In this document: positions 11,178-20,362 of the stretch, piece after piece
How positions within the stretch are numbered: the first letter of the stretch is position 1
Layout of the letters: every line of letters begins with the position of its first letter
Assembly: GCF_900637655.1 (NCBI RefSeq)
Contig: NZ_LR134384.1
Location: 1,364,001 to 1,428,000, forward strand
Source: Segatella oris
GTDB taxonomy: Bacteria > Bacteroidota > Bacteroidia > Bacteroidales > Bacteroidaceae
DNA length: 64,000 nucleotides
Reading direction: 5' to 3'
The notes under the pieces: generated by a model
Told to the model about the DNA's origin: nothing
Database searches by the model: none
The model's input: the letters and a program-made list of their open reading frames with translations, nothing else
Program-made: the position numbers and the translations under genes

Positions 11178-11219
11178 CTGATACCAAAGCTTGACCGTAA
11201 TGTCAGACTTTAGTATCAG
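11178..11219. other. Hairpin between topB and the methylase/helicase gene
   Basis: CTGATAC (11178-11184) and GTATCAG (11213-11219) are perfect inverted repeats, extended by an inner AAG/CTT pair. On the minus strand the hairpin lies after the topB stop and before the start of the methylase gene, so it could attenuate or separate expression of the very long gene. Confidence 0.4.
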
Positions 11220-11234
11220 AAATGAAGTAATATG

Positions 11235-13313
11235 CTATTTCCGTTTCTTGTTTTGTTCAAACTCAAAGGTGGTGGTATAATCATCCTTCAAAACAAGTCG
11301 GGCATTGAATGTCTTGCCTACCTTGCTGGTCAGCCCTTTAAGGATAGGCGTACGACCGGAGCTTATCAAGTCACGGATGTTATCTTCAGAGAGATGTATG
11401 CCGCAGACTTCACGAAACATGTGGAAGCCACAGGTTTCATGTCTGCACTTGGCTACCTTGGCATAGATGCCGACACTCTGCTGTCCGCACTTTGGGCAGC
11501 GGTATACAGGATAGGACTTCTGCTCTGAAGAAAGCGAGAGGAGTTCCTCGCAGATTGTTCCCACGTATGAGTTGATACCCTGTGAGAACCTTTCAGATGG
11601 CATCTTTCCTGCTTCAATAGCGGCAAGTGCAAGTTCCCAACTGCCTGTCATTTCCGCATTGGCAATCTTCTTATCCTTGACAATCTCATAGACAGCTAAG
11701 CCTTTCTCGGTAGGTATGATGGATTTCTTGTCCCTTCGGATATAATCACGGAGAATCAACGTTTCGATGATGTTGGCACGGGTGGCTGGTGTTCCAATAC
11801 CACACTCTGCCATTACCTTGCGCTTATCGTCTTCCTTCACTTCCTTGCCTGCGTTTTCCATCGCAGAAAGCAGTGTTGCTTCTGTATAGAGAGGTTTAGG
11901 TTTGGTCTTATGCTCGGTGATTTCGGCAGAAACAAGTGACAAAACCTCTCCCTCTGTAAAATCATGCAATGAAGGTAAAACCTGTTCATTGTCGTTTTCC
12001 TTTTCCTTTTTCTCTGCATCAGTAACCTGCTCTTTCTGCACGACTTTCCATCCCAAGGAAATCTGTCTACACGCTTTCCAAGTAAAGATGTTGGTACCGT
12101 CAATGAATCGCACCTGTATACGCTCTTCCTCGGAATCGGGAGAAAAGGCTTCTATGAAGCGATTAACTACCATTTGATAGATAGTTGTTTCATCTGCCGA
12201 CAATCCTAAGGGTGTTTCACCTGTTGGAATAATGGCGTGGTGGTCGGTAACTTTGGTATTGTCCACCGAGTGGCGGTTAAGCGGATTGGACAGCGTCTTG
12301 CCTATCTTGCGTAGCAGGGCGGGGATTTCCTCGAAGATATCCTCGCTGATGTATCGGCTGCCAGTGCGGGGATAGGTCGTGATTTTTTTCTCATAGAGGC
12401 TCTGAGCTATCGAGAGGGTTTTGTCTGCAGAAAAGCCGTGGCGTCTGTTGGCATCTTTCTGCAAGGCAGTAAGGTCGTACAAGAGTGGTGGCGGTGTACC
12501 AGCCACCTTTCTTACGACCGATTCCACTGTAAGCTGGCTCTGACTGCGAAGTGCAGCGAGAGCACTCTGTGCCGATGCTTCACTCTCATAGTCTGCACTG
12601 CCAATGGCTTTCAGCGACAAACCCTCTTTTTCTGTGTGAACGGATAATTTCCAATAGGATACGGAAGAAAAATCACGATTCTCTATGTACCGACGGCAGA
12701 CCATAGCAAGAGTTGGGGTCTGTACCCGTCCCAAAGAATAGCCGCCTTTGCGGACGATGGACAATGCACGGCTGGCATTGATACCCACCAACCAGTCGGC
12801 TTCGCTTCTTGCCTTGGCGGAATGATAGAGATTGTCGTAACAGTTTCCAGGTTTGAGATTGGAAAGTCCCTCACGAATGGCTTTGTCCGTGAGTGAACTT
12901 ATCCAAAGGCGGTCAAAAGGCTTTCGGCATCCCAAATGTTGATAGATATAACGGAAAATAAGTTCACCCTCCCGTCCTGCATCAGTAGCGACGATGATAC
13001 GATCTGCCTTGTCAAAGCAGGAGCGTATCACTTTGAGTTGTTTTAGTGCTGCTGGGTCGGATATATACTCCTTGTCCTTGCGCACTTGGCGGACGATTAA
13101 TTGGAAAGGATTGGGACGGATGGGCAGGTCTTCCGCTTTATAGGCTGTAAAACCATAGGCTTCTGGCATAGCAAGGGCGATGAGGTGTCCCATTGCCCAA
13201 GTAACGACATAGCCGCAGCCTTCCATATATCCGTCTTGCTTGCTCGTTGCTCCTACGATGTGGGCAATATCTCTGGCTACCGAGGGTTTCTCGGCAATAA
13301 TACAAGTTGTCAT
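11235..13313 (-). CDS. topB: DNA topoisomerase III (type IA)
   Basis: A 692-aa type IA topoisomerase. The N-terminus CIIAEKPSVARDIA and the Toprim segment ATDAGREGELIFRY are diagnostic. The active-site tyrosine lies in TTYPRTGSRYI, and a C-terminal zinc-binding region has CPKCG plus further Cys/His (about residues 610-640). It passes single strands and decatenates DNA, and is a standard component of Bacteroides ICEs (the exc gene region of CTnDOT contains a topoisomerase homologue). It is 20 bp downstream of the DUF3945 gene and co-transcribed with it. Confidence 0.93.
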   Translation of the reverse strand: MTTCIIAEKPSVARDIAHIVGATSKQDGYMEGCGYVVTWAMGHLIALAMPEAYGFTAYKAEDLPIRPNPFQLIVRQVRKDKEYISDPAALKQLKVIRSCFDKADRIIVATDAGREGELIFRYIYQHLGCRKPFDRLWISSLTDKAIREGLSNLKPGNCYDNLYHSAKARSEADWLVGINASRALSIVRKGGYSLGRVQTPTLAMVCRRYIENRDFSSVSYWKLSVHTEKEGLSLKAIGSADYESEASAQSALAALRSQSQLTVESVVRKVAGTPPPLLYDLTALQKDANRRHGFSADKTLSIAQSLYEKKITTYPRTGSRYISEDIFEEIPALLRKIGKTLSNPLNRHSVDNTKVTDHHAIIPTGETPLGLSADETTIYQMVVNRFIEAFSPDSEEERIQVRFIDGTNIFTWKACRQISLGWKVVQKEQVTDAEKKEKENDNEQVLPSLHDFTEGEVLSLVSAEITEHKTKPKPLYTEATLLSAMENAGKEVKEDDKRKVMAECGIGTPATRANIIETLILRDYIRRDKKSIIPTEKGLAVYEIVKDKKIANAEMTGSWELALAAIEAGKMPSERFSQGINSYVGTICEELLSLSSEQKSYPVYRCPKCGQQSVGIYAKVAKCRHETCGFHMFREVCGIHLSEDNIRDLISSGRTPILKGLTSKVGKTFNARLVLKDDYTTTFEFEQNKKRK

Positions 13314-13333
13314 AGTGCTGAATGGTTTTAAGG

Positions 13334-14743
13334 TTACAATCTACGTCCACGGGACTTCTTCTGCTTGTTCTCGTCCTGCTTTTGCTTCTGCTCGGCAGTA
13401 GGTTGTGTCTGTCCCGTTTTGAGAGGCTCTTTCACATCCTTGGTGGCTTCGTTGGTCTTGCCGTGATTATTCACGGCTACCTGCGTTTTGTGTTCTTCGG
13501 CTACGGCAACCATCTTTTCTTTGCCAGTTTCCTGCTTCTTGTCAGGATTCCACTTGTAAAAACGTGGGCGGTTCTGTTCCTTGTCCATGCGAACGTATGC
13601 GTTGAAAGGTTGTCCCTGTTTGTCCACCATATTCTTTAGATATAGTGTACGACCGCTATCCAAGGCTTCACGCTGTTTATCTGATAGTTCCAGTCCGCAG
13701 AGCTTATGGGGTACGCCTTGCTGCTGTGTCTGTTTGTGTTCCTGTCGTTCTCTTAAACTCTTGTTGTCGCCAAAGATAAACTCAATGCCCTTTCGCTCGG
13801 CATTGATCTGCAGGGTGGCGTTGAAAGACTTACCGCTCTTAGCAGTCATACCTTCAACCTTTACTGCTTTGCCCTCCACAAGGTCTTTATACTGAGTGTC
13901 AGAGAGCGTCACGCCCTTGATTTCTTTGGGGATGTTCACACGGTCGGCGCGCAGGGCTATGATTTCATTCGTCTGCGGATCGATAGAGACGTAAGCAGAA
14001 AAAGGCTCAGCGTTCTTAGGTGTTACCTCAATGGTCTTGCCAAGATTACCCGTAGCAAGGAGTTGCTCCTTTTCTTCGGGAGAGAACTTGTAACCCATAT
14101 AGGGAAAGTCAAGCTGTGGTTCTTTTCTCAAAGGATGAATTGCCAAACCGATATTGCCGTTATCGTCCGTGCGAAAAGCAAGGCGAGCTTCGGTGTAGAT
14201 GATTGTGTCGCCAATGGGAACGGCAATCGTCAAGAGATTGCTCTTCTGCCAATTGAGCATCTTTTCCAATTCTCCACTCTGCTTCAATCGCTCACGGGTA
14301 AGTCCGAGATTATCGAGTTGCTTCCAATCAACCTTCGACTCATCGATAGCAGTAGCATTCTTCTGCTGGGGAAGATAGTCCTCAAAGGGAACGCCCATCT
14401 CAGCCAGCTGCTGATTGCTTTCTGGCTTTTCACGGCTTTGTAGCATGGTGCGCAGATTGTCCACGCCCTGCTCCACATTGTCTGCCAATACCTTGTACAG
14501 TCCAAAATGAGTCGGGTTATTGAACTGTTTGAGGAAGTTGGCCATGAAGTTCTTCAGCAGTCCGTCCTTGTTGTTGAACTTCAAGAACGCTGCCTGATTG
14601 GCAGCAATTGCCTCAGTGGTTTTAAGGTTTCCCTTTTCGTCAACACTGGATACGACGGACAATTTACCCGCTTCCTGTTCATTCTTTACCTCCGTGCGGT
14701 CTTCCAGGACCAGCACGTAATTGTCATTACTGTTTGATTCCAT
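13334..14743 (-). CDS. DUF3945/DUF4099-type mobile-element protein
   Basis: A 469-aa, highly charged protein made of repeated modules: GKTIEVTPKNAEPFSAYVS, EGKAVKVEGMTAKSGKSFNA and SGRTLYLKNMVDKQGQPFNA are three related copies (residues about 240-410) typical of DUF3945. The C-terminus is Lys/Gln-rich and low complexity (420-469). The family is almost confined to Bacteroidetes ICEs, always next to topB; the biochemical function is unknown to me. It is the first gene of the minus-strand DUF3945-topB-methylase block. A truncated second copy of residues about 128-327 exists at 30.1-30.7 kb. Confidence 0.8.
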   Translation of the reverse strand: MESNSNDNYVLVLEDRTEVKNEQEAGKLSVVSSVDEKGNLKTTEAIAANQAAFLKFNNKDGLLKNFMANFLKQFNNPTHFGLYKVLADNVEQGVDNLRTMLQSREKPESNQQLAEMGVPFEDYLPQQKNATAIDESKVDWKQLDNLGLTRERLKQSGELEKMLNWQKSNLLTIAVPIGDTIIYTEARLAFRTDDNGNIGLAIHPLRKEPQLDFPYMGYKFSPEEKEQLLATGNLGKTIEVTPKNAEPFSAYVSIDPQTNEIIALRADRVNIPKEIKGVTLSDTQYKDLVEGKAVKVEGMTAKSGKSFNATLQINAERKGIEFIFGDNKSLRERQEHKQTQQQGVPHKLCGLELSDKQREALDSGRTLYLKNMVDKQGQPFNAYVRMDKEQNRPRFYKWNPDKKQETGKEKMVAVAEEHKTQVAVNNHGKTNEATKDVKEPLKTGQTQPTAEQKQKQDENKQKKSRGRRL

Positions 14744-14779
14744 TTTTTGTATTTAAGATGAATAAATAACTATTTTCTG

Positions 14780-14787
14780 CAAAAATA
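14780..14787 (-). promoter_or_regulatory. -7 element for the DUF3945-topB-methylase block
   Basis: On the minus strand TATTTTTG matches the Bacteroidetes -7 consensus TAnnTTTG about 37 bases before the ATG at 14743. I do not see a convincing TTTG -33 box at the normal distance, so this is a weak call. Confidence 0.35.
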
Positions 14788-14884
14788 CATGTATAAAACA
14801 AGCCTTTTATAAGGCAAGGATATAGCAGGAAATGATGGGGAAATATTGGAAATATGAAGATTTTTCGGAATTTCTGTGAACGTT

Positions 14885-14917
14885 CTTGCTTAATCTGATC
14901 AGAAAAGAGTACCTTTG
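14885..14917 (+). promoter_or_regulatory. Promoter of the defence-like island
   Basis: CTTG at 14885-14888, a 21-nt spacer and TACCTTTG at 14910-14917 give a good Bacteroidetes promoter about 40 bases before the ATG of the XRE regulator gene at 14958. It would drive the whole plus-strand island, whose genes are nearly contiguous to 29608. Confidence 0.65.
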
Positions 14918-14957
14918 TGTGGAATTTAATCATTGTCCAGATAAATAAAATCATCGT

Positions 14958-15161
14958 ATGGCGATAATAAATAGAATCAAAATTATGCTTGTTGAAAAAC
15001 AACGAACAAGCAAATGGCTTGCAGAACAACTCGGAAAGTCGGAAAATACTGTCTCGAAATGGTGTTCCAACAAGGTTCAACCCTCTTTGGAAAATCTTTA
15101 CGAAATTGCTAAGCTGTTAGATATAGAAGTACGTTCTTTAATTTGTTCTTCAAAAGAATAA
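14958..15161 (+). CDS. Small XRE-family (Cro/CI) helix-turn-helix regulator
   Basis: A 67-aa protein that is essentially one HTH_3 domain: RTSKWLAEQLGKSENTVSKW (residues about 16-35) is the helix-turn-helix, followed by QPSLENLYEIAKLLDIEV. Such single-domain regulators commonly precede restriction-modification and phosphorothioation operons, holding them down until the modification is established. It is the first gene after the island promoter and about 95 bases before the DUF4007 gene. Control of the island is inferred from position. Confidence 0.8.
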   Translation: MAIINRIKIMLVEKQRTSKWLAEQLGKSENTVSKWCSNKVQPSLENLYEIAKLLDIEVRSLICSSKE

Positions 15162-15254
15162 GTATGAATCTATTACGTATTCTTTTGATAATAGATACTA
15201 AGAAATCTATTAGTGATAGACATTTTGCTAAAAGCTTTAATTGTAATTCTAACT

Positions 15255-16115
15255 ATGGTTATAACTAAATATACATTTTCAGGACACGAATCATTCCCCT
15301 GTAAGACATTGTGGCTTAAAAAAGGATATGATTTTGTTCTAGAAAATAATGATTGGAACAATCTTTACTCTGTTGTTAAACTCGGAGTTGGGAAAAATAT
15401 GGTAGCATCTATACGTTATTGGATGCGATCTTTTGGTCTAATAAATAATGATGGGGTAACTGATGTTGCTCATCTAATTTTTGATTCAAATAGTGGTACA
15501 GATCCTTTTATGGAAGATCTAGGTACATTATGGCTTTTACATTACCAACTTGTAAGATCTAATGAAGCAACCCTTTATAATTTATTTTTTACACGATTTC
15601 AGCGAGAACGTATGACTTTTGACAGAAATCATGTTGTTGCATTTGTCAAACGTTTTATGCTTGAGAATGGGAAAATAAAACAGTTTAACGAAAATACTAT
15701 AAAAAAAGACGTTGGCGTTCTTTTGCAAAACTATACTCTTTCACGCACACCCTCTTCTATGGAAGATTATTCTGTTCTATTAGCAGATTTAGATTTAATA
15801 TCGTTATCAAGTGATGAAAAACAATACTCTTTTAATATTGAAGGAAAGAGACAATTACCTATTGAGATACTCCTTTACGCTATCGTTAAGGAAAAAGGTA
15901 ATACTGATAGTGTAGACTATGATACACTTCAGATGATAGGCAATGTATTCTGTCTTAACGATATGGGGCTCATCAATATACTTATGAAACTACAGACAAA
16001 ATTCCCAAATATATTTCGTTATACCGATACAGCAGGATTGAGACAAGTACAATTTCTCAAGAGAGTGCTACCCTACGAAGTTCTTAAATATTACTATAGA
16101 AATGAAGAATTATAG
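15255..16115 (+). CDS. DUF4007-family protein
   Basis: A 286-aa protein beginning MVITKYTFSGHESFPCKTLWLKKGYDF, which is the conserved start of the DUF4007 family. I chose the ATG at 15255 rather than an in-frame ATG at 15213, because the extra hydrophobic residues are not part of the family. From memory, DUF4007 genes usually neighbour PAPS-reductase-like genes, and here the order is DUF4007, ATPase, PAPS reductase with overlapping coding ends (14 bp with the next gene). The function is unknown. The Cys in FPCKTLW and the GHESF motif are the most family-like residues. A DNA-binding or target-selection role, like DndB or BrxP partners, is speculation. Confidence 0.75.
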   Translation: MVITKYTFSGHESFPCKTLWLKKGYDFVLENNDWNNLYSVVKLGVGKNMVASIRYWMRSFGLINNDGVTDVAHLIFDSNSGTDPFMEDLGTLWLLHYQLVRSNEATLYNLFFTRFQRERMTFDRNHVVAFVKRFMLENGKIKQFNENTIKKDVGVLLQNYTLSRTPSSMEDYSVLLADLDLISLSSDEKQYSFNIEGKRQLPIEILLYAIVKEKGNTDSVDYDTLQMIGNVFCLNDMGLINILMKLQTKFPNIFRYTDTAGLRQVQFLKRVLPYEVLKYYYRNEEL

Positions 16116-19100
16116 TCCATCGGCCAATATAGAATCCGGGGTTACAGGTAATGAAAAATACATTATTACACCCAATGTTCAAAAAGTAGCGGGCGAAATC
16201 GTTAATCAGTATCAAGCAGGCATTCATTCTTTTACCATCATTGGGACATATGGTACAGGAAAGTCGTGTTTCCTTCTGAAATTAGAACGAGACCTAATTG
16301 GATTTGATTCTGAGGCTGCTTTGATAAAAAGCCTAAGAGTCTTAGCTCCAGTTAGCGGAGTTGACATACTAAACATAATTGGAGAGTATTCTTCATTAGA
16401 GCGGCTAATAATTGATAAATTAAATAAGAAGGCGAATGGAGATACTGCGATAGAACTATTAAAAAACTATTACAATAGATTGAAAAGGCAGAATAAAATG
16501 CTAGTAATAGTCATTGATGAATTTGGTAAACTTCTTGAACACGCAGCAAAAAATGAAGTTGAGAAAGAACTATACTTTGTGCAACAGCTGGCAGAGTTTG
16601 TCAATATGCCTGAAAGAAATATTCTTTTGCTAACAACTCTCCATCAAAATTTTAGTTCATATGCATCCAAACTCAGTTCGGTTCAAAAGAACGAATGGAC
16701 AAAAGTAAAAGGACGCTTCCAAGAAGTGGTGTTTGCAGAACCTGTAGAGCAGTTGTTGTATATGGCTGCGGAGTCTCTTAACAATGAGGTTATCAATGCT
16801 GACATGCAGGTATCTAGTATTTATGCAATGGCTCTAAAGTGTAAGCTTATAGTGCCGACACTCAAAGAAGAGACGATACGAAAACTCTTTCCTTTAGATG
16901 CATTTTCTGCAGTAATACTCACAAAGGCTATTCAAAAATATGGCCAGAATGAACGTTCTTTGTTTTCATTTCTGAATGCTAATGGATCTCATGCTCTGAA
17001 TTCTTTTGAGCCTACGCCTACTTGTACATATAATTTGAGTATAGTTTATGATTATCTTGTAGCTTATTTCCATTCATATTTGTCTGATGCAAATGCAGAT
17101 TCAATGGGATGGAGAGCTATCCTTGTAGCCATAGAACGTGTGGAAACTGCCGACTGGAAGACTACTCAATTAATGGAGGAAGCAATAAAGACAATAAAAG
17201 CAATCGGTCTTCTCAATATTTTTGGAGGGGCGGGATTCTCTATGTCAAAGAATGAGCTTGTCGATTATATGAAACAAGCTATGTCAATAGATTTTGCAGA
17301 AAATTTACTAGATGAACTGATTCGACGTCGTATTATAAGGTATGCAGAGTACAAATCACGATTTATCCTGTTTGAAGGGACTGATGTAAACATTGAAGAT
17401 GAAATTATAAAAGCTTCGACTATTGTATCTATTCCAACGAACCCTGTTGATTCTCTTAGAGACATTTTAGGCAATCATATAGTTCCTGTTAAGGCATATT
17501 ATTACTATAGTGGTACACCTCGCTATTTTGAGTATCTTCTCTCTGAAAGTCCTTTGGATTTAATTCCAGTTGGAGAAGTTGATGGGTTTATTGAATTAAT
17601 TTTCTCAACAAATGAAAATACAACAGATGAGGTACGAAAGTTTAGTGCAAATTGCGAATATGCACGTGTATTTGCAGTTTTCAACAATACAGAATCTTTT
17701 ATTTTACATTTGCACAAAATACAGATTTATGACTATATCATTCAAAAAACTTTGATAGATAAGACTGATCATATTGCCTTACGTGAAATTAACAATCTAA
17801 AGTCATATGAACATAACTTGTTAAAAAAAGAGCTTAAAGAAAGCCTATTCTCATATAATGGACACGTCGTCTGGTTCTACAAGGGAGAAGAAAAGATAAT
17901 AAAGAATCAGCGAGACTTCAATTCTTTATTATCTTATGTTTGCAAGGATGTTTATCCTCTTAGTCCTGTTATAAGTAATGAACTTATTAATCGTCATAAA
18001 CTGAGCGGAAGCATATCTGCCGCACGTATAAAATACTTACAAGCCCTTATTGGTGAATCAGAAAAAGACGATTTTGGATGGGACAAAGAGAAATGCCCTC
18101 CAGAGAAATCAATCTATTACACTCTACTCAAAACGACGGGCTTACACAAAGGCGGAGAATTTGCAGAAGAGCCGACAGTAGATAGCATTATGCCCTTATG
18201 GAATGCCTGTGAGAGTTTTCTTCGTAGTACTCAAGATAAATCGCGAAAAATATCTGAACTGATTAAGATGCTATCCGAAAAACCCTACAAGGTAAAGATG
18301 GGAGTATTGGATTTCTGGATTCCTACATATTTGTATATGAAGCGGCTTGACTATTCTCTATTTGGAAGTAATGGTATGTATATCCCGGAAGTCAATATGG
18401 AATTCTTTGATTTATTAAAGAAGCATCCTTCAGATTTTAGTATAAAGGCATATACAGAAGATGGTGTAAAAATAAAATTCTATAACCAATATCGAAGGTT
18501 TATCAATGTAAGTGAAGACGAAAAGATTAAAGGAGACAAGTTTATAGAAACAATAAAACCTTTCTTTTCTTTTTATAGCCGTCTGAATGATTATGCTAAA
18601 TACACACGTAAATTTGACAATATTACAACTCTTCGTTTTCGAGATGTATTGGCTAAAGCCAAGGATCCGGAGAAGACGTTTTTTGAGGATTTACCTGAAG
18701 CTTTAGGATACGATAAAAAATCTCTTGACAATGAGGTGTTTGTAAAAAATTATTGCAATCTCATCCAAAAGGCTGTGAGAGAACTTCGTTCGTGTTATAA
18801 TGCGCTAATAGATCGAATAGAAGGACAATTAATCGAAAGGCTTGAACTACAAGGATATGAATATTCAGATTACATCATTGAGATTCGTCATCGTCTTTCA
18901 CATATAAAAGAACATCTCCTGTCGGACAAGCAACATGATTTTTATAATCACGTTATGACAATATTCGACAATCGACAAGAATGGTTTCAAAGTATTGCAT
19001 ATGCTGCTCTGGATCAACCTCTTGAGCGTTTAAAAGATGACCAAGAGGAACAACTAATAGATAATATCGTATATCTCTTCCGTGAGTGTGAGAAACACTC

Positions 19101-19251
19101 TATTGTTTCTGAAGCCATGTCTTTTCAAATAAATGCTGAAGAGAGAAAACGCTCTAAAGAGTTAGAAACGAAAATAGAGAAGCTATTGTCAGAGGATGTT
19201 AATCTCAATATCTATGCTTTGATGAATTTATTGAAAAAGAAAATGAAATGA
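16102..19251 (+). CDS. Large P-loop ATPase of the DUF4007/PAPS-reductase module
   Basis: A 1049-aa protein with Walker A GTYGTGKS at residues 48-55 and Walker B VIVIDEFGK at 135-143, followed by NILLLTTLHQNF (sensor-like) around 170. This is a KAP/STAND or ORC-like AAA domain at the N-terminus with a long alpha-helical remainder, resembling in layout the BrxC/PglY or DndF-type large ATPases of DNA modification systems. The end is Lys/Glu-rich and helical. It overlaps DUF4007 by 14 bp and the PAPS-reductase gene by 4 bp (ATGA), so the three are translationally coupled. The role (motor or sensor of DNA) is inferred. Confidence 0.72.
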   Translation: MKNYSPSANIESGVTGNEKYIITPNVQKVAGEIVNQYQAGIHSFTIIGTYGTGKSCFLLKLERDLIGFDSEAALIKSLRVLAPVSGVDILNIIGEYSSLERLIIDKLNKKANGDTAIELLKNYYNRLKRQNKMLVIVIDEFGKLLEHAAKNEVEKELYFVQQLAEFVNMPERNILLLTTLHQNFSSYASKLSSVQKNEWTKVKGRFQEVVFAEPVEQLLYMAAESLNNEVINADMQVSSIYAMALKCKLIVPTLKEETIRKLFPLDAFSAVILTKAIQKYGQNERSLFSFLNANGSHALNSFEPTPTCTYNLSIVYDYLVAYFHSYLSDANADSMGWRAILVAIERVETADWKTTQLMEEAIKTIKAIGLLNIFGGAGFSMSKNELVDYMKQAMSIDFAENLLDELIRRRIIRYAEYKSRFILFEGTDVNIEDEIIKASTIVSIPTNPVDSLRDILGNHIVPVKAYYYYSGTPRYFEYLLSESPLDLIPVGEVDGFIELIFSTNENTTDEVRKFSANCEYARVFAVFNNTESFILHLHKIQIYDYIIQKTLIDKTDHIALREINNLKSYEHNLLKKELKESLFSYNGHVVWFYKGEEKIIKNQRDFNSLLSYVCKDVYPLSPVISNELINRHKLSGSISAARIKYLQALIGESEKDDFGWDKEKCPPEKSIYYTLLKTTGLHKGGEFAEEPTVDSIMPLWNACESFLRSTQDKSRKISELIKMLSEKPYKVKMGVLDFWIPTYLYMKRLDYSLFGSNGMYIPEVNMEFFDLLKKHPSDFSIKAYTEDGVKIKFYNQYRRFINVSEDEKIKGDKFIETIKPFFSFYSRLNDYAKYTRKFDNITTLRFRDVLAKAKDPEKTFFEDLPEALGYDKKSLDNEVFVKNYCNLIQKAVRELRSCYNALIDRIEGQLIERLELQGYEYSDYIIEIRHRLSHIKEHLLSDKQHDFYNHVMTIFDNRQEWFQSIAYAALDQPLERLKDDQEEQLIDNIVYLFRECEKHSIVSEAMSFQINAEERKRSKELETKIEKLLSEDVNLNIYALMNLLKKKMK

Positions 19252-20357
19252 CAAACGTAAGACATATACTCGGCATATCAGGAGGCAAAGATAGTGCTGC
19301 CCTTTCTATCTATCTAAAGCAGAAATATCCTCAGATGAAGATAGAGTATTACAATTCTGACACGGGTTGCGAGTTGGAAGAGACCGAGAGGCTAATAGAT
19401 AAACTTGAAGCCTATTTAGGGAGTATTAAGCGATTACGTGCAGCAGAAAGGAGTCCCGAAGCAACTCCCTTTGACCACTTTCTGAAAGCCTGTGGTGGAT
19501 TTCTTCCATCTCCACAAGCTCGATGGTGTACGCAAAAAATGAAATTAGCTGAATTTGAACAATATGTTGGAGATGATTATGCGGTATCTTATGTCGGCAT
19601 ACGCGGTGATGAAAATCGTGATGGATACATCTCCTCAAAGCCCAATATCCAAGCGGTCTTTCCTTTCCGAAGAAATATTTGGAGCATTGACATTATTAAT
19701 AAGATTCTCCATAATGATCAGCGGGAACAACTAATTGATATCTATAATCATTTTTATTCGGAGTCCCAGCAAGAAAAAATTATGGGAATATTAAAAAGAC
19801 CACTTAGTAAACAGTTTTATTATTCTAAAACGCTTAATGCTTTACTTGACATTGACGTAAAATTATTCAACCGCGTAGTTTTTGAGTATCTAAAGACCAC
19901 AGACTACCCAGTGGGAAAATTGGATTCATTTCCACTAATAGATAATGATGAAGTTCTCGTCAAGGAGGATATATTTCGTTTGTTGCACGAAAGTGGAGTT
20001 GGAGTTCCTGCATATTACGAAAAGATACCTTTTGAAGTTGATGGAAAGATTGGAACATATTGTCGAAGCCGTTCAGGCTGTTATTTCTGTTTCTACCAGC
20101 AGAAAATTGAATGGGTTTGGCTTTATGAACAGCATCCTGACCTATTTAAAAAAGCAATGGAATACGAAAAAGATGGTTACACCTGGAATCAAGGTGAGAG
20201 TTTGGAAGACTTAATTAAGCCTGAACGTATACGTCAAATTAAGTTAGATGCTATTAAACGACAAGAACAAAGAGCAAAGATGAACAGCAATTCTTTGTTG
20301 GTAGATATATTCACGGACGATGATAATGACGTTTTATGTGCAAATTGTTTTATATAG
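19248..20357 (+). CDS. Phosphoadenosine phosphosulfate reductase-family (DndC/BrxP-like) enzyme
   Basis: A 369-aa N-type ATP pyrophosphatase. The PP-loop is SGGKDS (residues 11-16), followed by NSDTGCELEET. Cysteines C94 (ARWCTQKMK), C272, C278 and C281 (CRSRSGCYFC) match the pattern of iron-sulfur ligands in DndC, the enzyme that activates the DNA backbone for sulfur insertion; sulfate-assimilating PAPS reductases lack this arrangement and would sit with cys genes. A second CxxC ends the protein (LCANCFI). It overlaps the ATPase gene by ATGA. No cysteine desulfurase (DndA) is nearby; a host IscS could supply sulfur. Sulfur modification of DNA is a hypothesis. Confidence 0.78.
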   Translation: MTNVRHILGISGGKDSAALSIYLKQKYPQMKIEYYNSDTGCELEETERLIDKLEAYLGSIKRLRAAERSPEATPFDHFLKACGGFLPSPQARWCTQKMKLAEFEQYVGDDYAVSYVGIRGDENRDGYISSKPNIQAVFPFRRNIWSIDIINKILHNDQREQLIDIYNHFYSESQQEKIMGILKRPLSKQFYYSKTLNALLDIDVKLFNRVVFEYLKTTDYPVGKLDSFPLIDNDEVLVKEDIFRLLHESGVGVPAYYEKIPFEVDGKIGTYCRSRSGCYFCFYQQKIEWVWLYEQHPDLFKKAMEYEKDGYTWNQGESLEDLIKPERIRQIKLDAIKRQEQRAKMNSNSLLVDIFTDDDNDVLCANCFI

Positions 20358-20362
20358 AAAGT

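Noticed and set aside
15213..15254. Hydrophobic N-terminal extension of DUF4007
   Set aside because: The family starts at the KYTFSGHESFPC block; ATG 15255 is suitable.
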